From NCBI GenBank assembly GCA_040221055.1, contig JAVJVN010000009.1, positions 220,257 through 284,256 of the forward strand: a stretch of DNA of 64,000 nt, given 5' to 3'. The first letter of the stretch is position 1, and every line of letters begins with the position of its first letter. The notes under the pieces are model-generated. The model saw only the letters and a program-made list of their open reading frames with translations, did no database searches and was not told the DNA's origin. Both the position numbers and the translations under genes were made by a program. The stretch comes from Rhodothermales bacterium. Lineage in GTDB: Bacteria; Bacteroidota; Rhodothermia; Rhodothermales; UBA10348. Below, one piece after another: positions 38,556 through 45,953 of this stretch.

Positions 38556-38586
38556 GTGTAGCACAAACACGTCGTCCGTGCTATAC
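38556..38586 (+). promoter_or_regulatory. Inverted repeat at candidate promoter of the LytS/LytTR pair
   Basis: GTGTAGCAC (38556-38564) and GTGCTATAC (38578-38586) form an inverted repeat with eight of nine positions matching. The right arm includes a TATACT box at 38582-38587, a good -10 sequence about 80 bases before the kinase ATG; the -35 position is poor. Location and symmetry fit an operator, possibly for autoregulation by the adjacent response regulator. This is inference from sequence only. Confidence 0.35.
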
Positions 38587-38664
38587 TCGCCCGGGTAGTC
38601 CGGGTGCCCGCATTCTTTTTTCCACAACCTCCGGCGCCCGCCATCCCCAACCGACGCCAAACCC

Positions 38665-41136
38665 GTGCTGAACATCAGGAATTTTTCCCGACTGCTCATT
38701 CTCGCTGCCGTCCTGGCCGCCGCGTGGCCATTGGCCGAGGCCGTACGCGACTGGGTGGAGGTGTCCGGGTATCACGAAGATGCGAACACACGGCTCGTGA
38801 CCGGCACGCGGGGTGCCGGGGACTGGGTGGTCTGGGATGACGTGGACGGCGCCATTACGGCGAGCCATGTGTTTCCGAAGGGTCCGGGATACGCCGCCGG
38901 CATCCGGGACGGGGATGTCCTGTTCCTGTGGGACAACCAACAGTATTTCGATGCGCTGGATCTGAAGAATGCCATGTCCGGCTTGAGTCCGGGCGTGTCG
39001 CGGCCGTATCTGTTGACGCGGGGAACGGAATTCGTGGAGGTGTCCGTGGAATTGACGCGGCACCCCACGTTCCTTTATCCGCGGTCCATGGCGCTCTGGC
39101 AGTTCTCATTGTGGGGATTCACCCTGGGGGCATTCTTCCATGCGCTGGGCCTGTTCATAGCCGGACCGCTGGCCCGCCATAATCCGGCCGCCCGATTCGA
39201 ACTCATCCTCATTGCCGTGTCCTCACTGTGGATTTTCGGCAATCTGGCACGGCTCCTGGCGGTCCAGGTCTTCGGCCCACCCGATGCCGGGACGGTGTAC
39301 GACGTGGCCTTCCAGGTCACGACCACGTTCGGCCTGATCGGCTGGGTGGGCTTCCCCTTGTTGTTGCTGCTCCGGGTGTCGTCGGCGTCCGGCCTGCTGG
39401 ACGGACACCGGGTGTGGCTCCTGCCAGCCATCGTGCTGGTCCCCGGTGTGTTGGCCGTGGGCATGCTCGTTACGCTCCTCATTGGCAGTATCGGACCGGT
39501 GTCGGTGGAAGACCTCCTGGTCCCCATCCTCTTCTATGCCTCGTGCTATATCGGCATAGCGGCCCTGGTGGCCCTGCTGCAATCGACCGGTGACTGGGGC
39601 CGCGCGGGCAGCGTGGTCATTGCACTCATGGCGGCTGCGGCCGCGCTCGCCGTCCAGGGCATCGTTCCGGTGTTGTCGGCGCTCAGCGAACAGGCCACGG
39701 GATGGCTCATCGTGTCGGCGCAGTTGCTGGCCGTCGTGCCGGTCACGGTATACACCCTCGGCACGCTCCGGTACGGCAAGGTGGACGAAATCCTGTCGCG
39801 CGCCTTTGTCTACACACTGGTCCTGGGGTTGATTTTTTTCGCGTTCGTGGGCGGCATGACCGTGTTGGACCCCATGCTCGAACGGTCCGGGGCCTCCCGG
39901 ATCGTGGTCGAAGGCCTGTACGTGGTCCTGTTGCTGGTCCTCTTCGAGCGGCTCGGTCGACGGCTCCAGATTTTCGTATCCAGCTTCTTCAGCGCCGAAC
40001 GCCACCGCGCGCGCGTGGCCATGTCCCGGTTCCTGGAACGGATAACGGATTTCCTGGACGCCGAGTCGCTGGCAACGGAAGCAATTTCGGTGGCGGGCTC
40101 GGCTGTCGGCGCGCGCAGTGCCATCCTGTTCCTCCGCGCCCCGTCCGATGACGTGTCGTGGATTGTCGGCCAGTTCCATCCGGAGCCCCCGTACGTCACG
40201 GAACAGGTCTTCCGCACCATCTGGCCCCATTTCCGGGACCAACCTGCCATCTGGGCCAGGAACCCCGAACTCAACAAGCGCCAGTTGCCCGGTTCCATCC
40301 GCCGCCTGCTGTTGGACCACGGCGCCGGGCTGGCCGTGCCCGTGCAGGGCGACGGCCACACGACGGGCATGATGGTCTTCGGCGTCAAGACCCGCAGGGG
40401 TTCCGTATACAACCTGGATGACCTGGAACTGCTTCGGACGTTTGCCCTGCAGGTGGGTCTGGCCGTGGACCGCCTGCAATTGGTGGAGCGGGAAAAGCAG
40501 CTGGCGGCCGAGACCTCGGAAGCCCACCTGGTAGCCCTCCGCGCCCAGATCAATCCGCATTTCCTGTTCAACTCCCTGAACACCATCATTTCGCTCATCG
40601 GCGAACGTCCCGGCGAGGCCGAGGCCGTGGTGGAGAATCTGTCGGCCATCTTCCGGTATACCCTGCAGACCGGCAGCAAGGCGTTCGTCCCCATCCGCGA
40701 CGAAATCGCTCTTGTTGAACGCTATCTGCATATCGAGAAGGCCCGGTTCGGCGAACGTCTGACCATTTCGTGTGAGGTGGATCCGGAAGCGGCGGAGGTC
40801 CCCATCCCGGCTTTCGCCATCCAGACGCTCGTCGAGAATGCCATCAAGCACGGGATAGAAAAGGTCCGGGGTCCCGGTCGGTTGTCCATTTCGGTGTGCA
40901 CTTCCGAACCCGACCAGGGCGTTCTCGTAGAAATCACCGATTCAGGGGCCGGCATCCAGAATCTGTTCGACCGTTCCGGACCGGTCTCGGGACGGCAGGA
41001 CTTTTTCGGAACCGGCCTCATGAATGTATCGGAGCGCATCGGGAAGTTGTACGGCCGGGACGACCTGCTGTCGTTCACCAGTCGTCCCGATTCCGGAACC
41101 GTTGTGCAACTCATCATCCCCCCATCCCTCCCCTGA
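38665..41136 (+). CDS. LytS-type sensor histidine kinase with PDZ, multi-helix membrane and GAF domains
   Basis: An 823-residue sensor. An N-terminal membrane helix is followed by an extracytoplasmic PDZ-like domain (about 55-135; ITASHVFPKGPGYAAGIRDG, DVLFLWDNQ). Roughly eight to nine membrane helices (about 150-440) come next, then a GAF-like domain (about 455-590) and the His_kinase domain with the phospho-acceptor motif LRAQINPHFLFNSLN, histidine 632. The HATPase end carries QTLVENAIKHGIEK and GTGLMNVSERI. PF06580-type kinases signal to LytTR regulators, and one follows five bases after its stop. A PDZ sensor module in front of a 7TM-like region is uncommon; the ligand is unknown. Confidence 0.9.
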   Translation: MLNIRNFSRLLILAAVLAAAWPLAEAVRDWVEVSGYHEDANTRLVTGTRGAGDWVVWDDVDGAITASHVFPKGPGYAAGIRDGDVLFLWDNQQYFDALDLKNAMSGLSPGVSRPYLLTRGTEFVEVSVELTRHPTFLYPRSMALWQFSLWGFTLGAFFHALGLFIAGPLARHNPAARFELILIAVSSLWIFGNLARLLAVQVFGPPDAGTVYDVAFQVTTTFGLIGWVGFPLLLLLRVSSASGLLDGHRVWLLPAIVLVPGVLAVGMLVTLLIGSIGPVSVEDLLVPILFYASCYIGIAALVALLQSTGDWGRAGSVVIALMAAAAALAVQGIVPVLSALSEQATGWLIVSAQLLAVVPVTVYTLGTLRYGKVDEILSRAFVYTLVLGLIFFAFVGGMTVLDPMLERSGASRIVVEGLYVVLLLVLFERLGRRLQIFVSSFFSAERHRARVAMSRFLERITDFLDAESLATEAISVAGSAVGARSAILFLRAPSDDVSWIVGQFHPEPPYVTEQVFRTIWPHFRDQPAIWARNPELNKRQLPGSIRRLLLDHGAGLAVPVQGDGHTTGMMVFGVKTRRGSVYNLDDLELLRTFALQVGLAVDRLQLVEREKQLAAETSEAHLVALRAQINPHFLFNSLNTIISLIGERPGEAEAVVENLSAIFRYTLQTGSKAFVPIRDEIALVERYLHIEKARFGERLTISCEVDPEAAEVPIPAFAIQTLVENAIKHGIEKVRGPGRLSISVCTSEPDQGVLVEITDSGAGIQNLFDRSGPVSGRQDFFGTGLMNVSERIGKLYGRDDLLSFTSRPDSGTVVQLIIPPSLP

Positions 41137-41140
41137 CAAC

Positions 41141-41974
41141 ATGCTGAACGTATTCATCGTGGATGACGAAGCGCCGGCCCGGAGCCGGCTCCGCAAATTG
41201 TTGGCCCCCTTCGAGAAGGCGGGACGTGTGGAGGTGTCGGGCGAGGCCGAGGACGGTGTGGATGCCGTCGAGAAACTGAGCGCGGCGCGTCCGGACGTGG
41301 TCTTCCTGGACATCCAGATGCCGGGGCATGACGGCTTCGAGGTCCTGGAACGCCTGCCCCCCGACGCACGGCCCATTGTCGTCTTCACGACGGCGTACGA
41401 CGAATATGCCATCCGTGCCTTCGATGCCAACGCCGTGGACTACCTGTTGAAGCCCATTCCGGCAGACCGGCTGGAGCAGTCCATCGCCCGGGCGGAGAAA
41501 TTGTTGGCTTCGCCGGTCAACAAACAGGAAACCGAAGACCGGCTGGCCCGACTGCTCGACTGGATGGATGAGCGGGCCATGGCCGGACCCGCATCGGATG
41601 CCCGCGAGCCCCGCTTCCTTGAGCAGTTGTCCGTGCCCTACAGGGACCGCATCCTCATTGTGCCCGTATCCGATCTGGTCTCTGTCGAGATTTCCGAGGG
41701 CATCACGCGCGTGTTCATCCTGGACCACGAACCGGCAGTGCCTCGCCCCAAGCTCAAGCAGCACATTGTAAGCTACACGCTGGATCAGCTCGAGAGCATG
41801 CTCGACCCCGACGCGTTCATGCGCGTGCATCGCTCAGCCATCGTCCAATTCGGTCACATCAAGGAACTCATTACGTGGTTCTCCGGGCGATACAAACTCG
41901 TCCTGACCGGCGGACACGAGGTCATTGCCAGCCGGGAGCGCTCCAAGATCCTGAAGGACCGGCTCATGGTCTGA
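41141..41974 (+). CDS. LytTR family response regulator
   Basis: A 277-residue regulator. The receiver domain (1-120) has the acidic pair in FIVDDEAPARSRL, the phospho-acceptor Asp57 in VVFLDIQMPGHDG and the signalling lysine in VDYLLKPI. After a linker, the LytTR DNA-binding domain covers about 175-277, with MRVHRSAIVQFGHI and the terminal GGHEVIASRERSKILKDRL. ATG at 41141 follows the kinase stop by four bases and starts the receiver directly. Target genes are unknown; the inverted repeat ahead of the kinase gene is a candidate. Its last 11 bases overlap the convergent GHL10 gene. Confidence 0.95.
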   Translation: MLNVFIVDDEAPARSRLRKLLAPFEKAGRVEVSGEAEDGVDAVEKLSAARPDVVFLDIQMPGHDGFEVLERLPPDARPIVVFTTAYDEYAIRAFDANAVDYLLKPIPADRLEQSIARAEKLLASPVNKQETEDRLARLLDWMDERAMAGPASDAREPRFLEQLSVPYRDRILIVPVSDLVSVEISEGITRVFILDHEPAVPRPKLKQHIVSYTLDQLESMLDPDAFMRVHRSAIVQFGHIKELITWFSGRYKLVLTGGHEVIASRERSKILKDRLMV

Positions 41975-43829
41975 CGATGGTCACCGGTTTGGTCACCAAG
42001 GTCCGTCCATCCGCATCCCGTACGGAAACGAAATAGATGCCGGCCGCCACGCGCCGACCTGTCCGGTCGGTCAGATCCCAGGACAACGTTCCGGGCGCGA
42101 GTCGGGCCACTTCCCGGCCCTGTGCACTGTGGATAACGAGCGTACGGATCCGACCGGCTGAGGACGAGCCGTTACCCATGGACAGATTCACGCGAGTCGA
42201 TGCAGGGTTCGGCCAGACGTTCAGATGGGCCACCAGGGGCTGCTCCATGCCGGCAACGTTGGTCCCCGTCATGACCGATGCGACACTGCTCTCCCCGCTC
42301 TCCACATTATTGAACGTGAGCGCGGTCACGATATAGTGGTAGGACGTGGCATCGTCCAGCCCTCCTTCGCTGTACAGGGGCTCATACGTGACGGCAACCA
42401 GGTTCTCCGGATTGTTGGTGACCGCACGCACGTCGGTCGGAGCCGAGCCCTTAACGCGATACACGGCAAACCGACGCGCCAGCGTTCCGAAGAATGACGG
42501 GTCCCAGCGCAGAAGGACGGTCTGCGAACCCGTGGAACCGGAACCGAGTGTCGCGGTCAGGTTGTCGGGTGCCGCCGGGGGAAACATGTCCCGGTGCGTC
42601 ATGGGCGGTCGCAACGCGACCGTTCGGTAGAGGTCCGTGCGGAGCGAATCGGTCAGCCCCTGGTTGCCGGACGAAAGCAGATTCGCTGCGCGGAAATGGG
42701 CAGATCCGTGGATGCCATTGTTTGTGCGCGTGAATCGTATTTGACGCGGCATTTCGTTGGCGGCGTACAGGCCGGATGTCGTCGTGGCGGCGTCGCTCTT
42801 GTATGTTCCATGTCCGGTGTAGATGGGCCGCGGATTCGGCGCGTCCCCGGCCTGCTGGGCCCACCAGGTGGCCAGCGTACCGAAGTCCTGCCCGCCTCCG
42901 AAGGGCCAGTACAACTGGGGGATGAGGTAATCCACGCTCTCGTCCGCGAGCCAGGCCAGTGGATCGGCATAGATCACGCTGTACGCGTCAAGCCCCGACG
43001 TACCCGCCGGCGTGCCGCTCTTCCAGATGCCGAACGGGCTGACCCCGAACTGGGCTTCGGCGTCGGTTTCCAGTACGGCCGCGTAGACATCCGCCATGAA
43101 ACGGTTGATATTCTGGCGGCGCCAGTCACCCCGTTGCAATCCATCCGGGTTGTAGGTCTCGAAGGACGGGCGGTCCTGGTCGCCGATCTGCGGGGAATAC
43201 GGATAGAAATAGTCGTCGAAGTGGATGCCGTCGACGTCATACCTGCGCAGGATATCCTCAACTACGCCAATGACGTAGTCGCGGACGGCGGGGTGTCCCG
43301 GGTCGAGCATCTTCTGCGTACCGATTTCCAGGATCCACTCCGGATGCGTAGTTGAGACGTGATTGGCGGCAATCGGATAGGCATTCGTCTGCCGGACCGC
43401 GCGGAACGGGTTCACCCAGGCATGCAACTCCATGCCCCGCTCGTGCGCGGTTTCAATGGCGAAGGAGAGCGGATCCCAGATGGGGCTCGGCGCCTGGCCC
43501 TGCTGCCCGGTCAGGTAGCGCGACCACGGCTCGATTTCAGATGCATACATGGCGTCCGCCTCGGAGCGGACCTGGAAATACACCACGTTGATGTTGCGGG
43601 CTGCGAGCCCATCCATGAGCGCACGCAAGTCGGCCTGTTGCGTAGCCGGCGAATGGAGCGGGCTCTTCGGCCAGTCAAGATTGATGACCGTCGCAATCCA
43701 GGCCGCCCGGGCTTCCAGTTTGGGTGGGGTTGTCTGGGCCATTGACAGCCCTGCACTGGGCAGAAGCCACAGAAAAACCCATGCGAGCCCGATCCGGATG
43801 CGTGAAACAGAATGAAGCGTTTGTTTCAT
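41964..43829 (-). CDS. Family 10 glycosylhydrolase-like (GHL10/YngK-type) protein with FN3 and T9SS-type C-terminal domain
   Basis: A 621-residue exported protein. A signal peptide (VFLWLLPSAGLSMAQTT) precedes a TIM-barrel of the GHL10 (DUF187) type, residues 38-400: EARAAWIATVINLDWP, INVVYFQVRSEADAMY, MELHAWVNPFRA, VDGIHFDDYFYPY and VDYLIPQLYWPF are the usual stations. An FN3-like domain (about 425-525) and a T9SS-like sorting domain with LNVWPNPASTRVNLSM follow. Family members act on glycans, in some cases peptidoglycan-derived; the substrate here is inferred only. The stop overlaps the convergent regulator gene. Confidence 0.88.
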   Translation of the reverse strand: MKQTLHSVSRIRIGLAWVFLWLLPSAGLSMAQTTPPKLEARAAWIATVINLDWPKSPLHSPATQQADLRALMDGLAARNINVVYFQVRSEADAMYASEIEPWSRYLTGQQGQAPSPIWDPLSFAIETAHERGMELHAWVNPFRAVRQTNAYPIAANHVSTTHPEWILEIGTQKMLDPGHPAVRDYVIGVVEDILRRYDVDGIHFDDYFYPYSPQIGDQDRPSFETYNPDGLQRGDWRRQNINRFMADVYAAVLETDAEAQFGVSPFGIWKSGTPAGTSGLDAYSVIYADPLAWLADESVDYLIPQLYWPFGGGQDFGTLATWWAQQAGDAPNPRPIYTGHGTYKSDAATTTSGLYAANEMPRQIRFTRTNNGIHGSAHFRAANLLSSGNQGLTDSLRTDLYRTVALRPPMTHRDMFPPAAPDNLTATLGSGSTGSQTVLLRWDPSFFGTLARRFAVYRVKGSAPTDVRAVTNNPENLVAVTYEPLYSEGGLDDATSYHYIVTALTFNNVESGESSVASVMTGTNVAGMEQPLVAHLNVWPNPASTRVNLSMGNGSSSAGRIRTLVIHSAQGREVARLAPGTLSWDLTDRTGRRVAAGIYFVSVRDADGRTLVTKPVTIVRP

Positions 43830-43836
43830 TTAGCGG

Positions 43837-43865
43837 TTGACAGGGAAGTTTCCCATTAATACGTT
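43837..43865 (+). promoter_or_regulatory. Candidate promoter with palindromic spacer ahead of the FG-GAP gene
   Basis: TTGACA at 43837-43842 and TACGTT at 43860-43865 are separated by exactly 17 bases, about 80 bases before the ATG at 43947. The spacer contains the perfect palindrome GGGAA-GT-TTCCC (43843-43854), which could be an operator. The -35 box is perfect and the -10 box is weak. Confidence 0.4.
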
Positions 43866-43946
43866 GTTAAGACTTCGCAAGTGCAGCCCGCCGTGGTTCG
43901 GGCGCACGCAGACAGACGGATATTCATTCACGTGCAAACCCACCCT

Positions 43947-45845
43947 ATGAAAACTGCTACTACGCTTTTGATAGTCCTGGCCCTCATCGGCTTCCAGTCG
44001 GTAACGGCCCAGACCACAGAATACCATTTTTCGCCGGAACGAACCGGTGAGTTGACGGACGCGTTTCCTGTTTACGAGCAGAACGGTGCGCGCGGTATTT
44101 CCGGCCCATACGACATGGATCGGGATGGAAAGGTCGAAGTGCTGGTGTCCCAGCACGATGCTGCGGGCGGCACTGTCCACGTTATTGAACACCAGGGCGG
44201 TTCTACGTGGGAGCACGTTTACTCGACAGCATTGATCGACCCTTCGTCCTCGTCCAGCAACACACGCTACGCCATTGCCGGCGATCTGGATGGAGACGGA
44301 AACTGGGAAATCATTACCACGGCTGGCGTCGGATATGACCAAAGCGTCACTGCCTGGCCATCCGGGGGCGTCTACGTCTGGGAGCATGACGGCGTCGTCG
44401 GTTCCGACAATTACGGATCACGCCCTGCCACGGCGGTGGATTTCTACGCATTGGACGGTCGGTCTTCGGCCTCCTTCTATGCCCAGATCCTGGATATCGC
44501 CGACCTGGACGGGGATGGCGATCAAGAACTGCTCGTCCCGGCCAACGGCCCCAGCGCCAATGATGTCTTCTATGTCCTTTCCGTGACGGGCGATTTCGAA
44601 ATGGATGGATATGGCAATACGTTCGAAACGTGGAACGTCGAAGCTACCGAAGCCCCGCGCGAGCGTGCCATCGGTGGTGGATCGGCCTATGCCGCCTACG
44701 CCGGTGACTTCAACGGCGATGGCAACATGGACGTCTCCTGGCATTCGTGGAATTCCTTCAACTTCTTCAATGGAACATGGAACGCTGGTGTCTATGAGCC
44801 CGCACCCGACGGTGGCAACCTGCAGGCCTCTGCCGGTATCGGTGACCACGTGTCGCTGTTCGGTGGTGTCGTTGCCGACATTGACGGTGACGGCAATGAC
44901 GAAGTGTTCTATACGAACTTCATGTCCGGCGCACTCAGCGTCATGGATTACAATTCCACGGAATCCGTAACCATCGTGGACGCCAACCATTTCGCCTTCG
45001 ACGCGATTCCGGTCGGTGCAACTGGTGGGGCTACGGCTGGCGATTCGGATGGTGACGGCCAGATGGAGATCATGGTCGGTGGCCCGGGCTATGGCCTCTC
45101 GGCACGGAACAACAATGAGCCGTCGTTCTTCATCCACAATGCCGAATTCCTGGGTGGCGACCCGAAGGATGGAACCAACTGGGACATCACACCGGTGAAT
45201 ACCAGCTCTCCGCTGGATACGCTCGGATTCAATGTCGTGTACCGCGACTCAGCCGGCGTGGCTACCATGTACCGCGAAGTAGCGGCATCGAAGCAAGGCT
45301 CAACCGGTAGTGGATCCGACCCGGTTTTCCCATCCATGATTGCCTACCTCGGTGATGTGAATGGCGACGGCAATGGACACATTGCCCTTTCCTTCCAGGG
45401 CATCGATGACTCACTGGCCGTCTATGATGAAGTCTGGAATGCCGATTCCCTTCGTTACGAGCGCTCAGTACGCGAAATCATGGCCAATCCGGAACGTGCC
45501 TTCGTCCGCATCATCTCGATGAGTGGGACGTCGGTGGCCACGCAGGATCGTATTGTCCTGCCTTCCGACTATCAACTGGACCAGAACTACCCGAACCCGT
45601 TCAATCCGACGACGAACATCCGCTTCACGCTGCCAGTCGACAAGGCGGTAAGCGTGCGTGTGTATGATGTCCAGGGTCGCCTGGTCAAGACGCTGGTGGA
45701 CAACCGGTTGTTGGCCCAGGGCGTGCACGAAGTGGTCTGGGACGGTACCAGCAACAGCGGTGCCCAGGCCGCCAGTGGAACGTACCTCTACACGCTGGAA
45801 TACGGCAATTTCCGTCAGAGCAAGACCATGGTCCTGCTCAAGTGA
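43947..45845 (+). CDS. Exported FG-GAP/VCBS-repeat protein with T9SS type A sorting domain
   Basis: A 632-residue protein. A signal peptide (LLIVLALIGFQSVTAQT) is followed by a beta-propeller-like region of FG-GAP repeats carrying EF-hand-like calcium loops, for example DMDRDGKVEVLV, DLDGDGNWEIIT, DLDGDGDQELLV, DFNGDGNMDVSW and DSDGDGQMEIMV. From about residue 540 is a textbook T9SS C-terminal domain: YQLDQNYPNPFNPTTNIRF, then VSVRVYDVQGRLVKTLVDN and the final TMVLLK. It is predicted to be secreted across the outer membrane and anchored at the cell surface. The role is unknown. A strong terminator follows. Confidence 0.9.
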   Translation: MKTATTLLIVLALIGFQSVTAQTTEYHFSPERTGELTDAFPVYEQNGARGISGPYDMDRDGKVEVLVSQHDAAGGTVHVIEHQGGSTWEHVYSTALIDPSSSSSNTRYAIAGDLDGDGNWEIITTAGVGYDQSVTAWPSGGVYVWEHDGVVGSDNYGSRPATAVDFYALDGRSSASFYAQILDIADLDGDGDQELLVPANGPSANDVFYVLSVTGDFEMDGYGNTFETWNVEATEAPRERAIGGGSAYAAYAGDFNGDGNMDVSWHSWNSFNFFNGTWNAGVYEPAPDGGNLQASAGIGDHVSLFGGVVADIDGDGNDEVFYTNFMSGALSVMDYNSTESVTIVDANHFAFDAIPVGATGGATAGDSDGDGQMEIMVGGPGYGLSARNNNEPSFFIHNAEFLGGDPKDGTNWDITPVNTSSPLDTLGFNVVYRDSAGVATMYREVAASKQGSTGSGSDPVFPSMIAYLGDVNGDGNGHIALSFQGIDDSLAVYDEVWNADSLRYERSVREIMANPERAFVRIISMSGTSVATQDRIVLPSDYQLDQNYPNPFNPTTNIRFTLPVDKAVSVRVYDVQGRLVKTLVDNRLLAQGVHEVVWDGTSNSGAQAASGTYLYTLEYGNFRQSKTMVLLK

Positions 45846-45863
45846 CGGGTGCGGTTTGATTGA

Positions 45864-45900
45864 ATGGGGAGGCCCCGTCCGGGGCCTCCCCATTTTTTTT
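45864..45900 (+). terminator. Intrinsic terminator after the FG-GAP gene
   Basis: A perfect 13-base-pair stem (ATGGGGAGGCCCC with GGGGCCTCCCCAT) closed by a GTCC loop and followed by eight T residues. It starts 18 bases after the stop. It separates the FG-GAP gene from the receptor gene, whose ATG is only 53 bases beyond it. Confidence 0.95.
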
Positions 45901-45953
45901 CTTTGTACCTTGGTTTCGACCATTTCTTCCATTCCATCCGAGCCAAAACAGCC

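Noticed and set aside
39223-40851. A 542-codon open frame on the - strand
   Set aside because: Antisense to the sensor kinase, whose PDZ, membrane, GAF and kinase motifs are clear; the reverse translation is rich in His, Arg, Gln and Gly with no domain.
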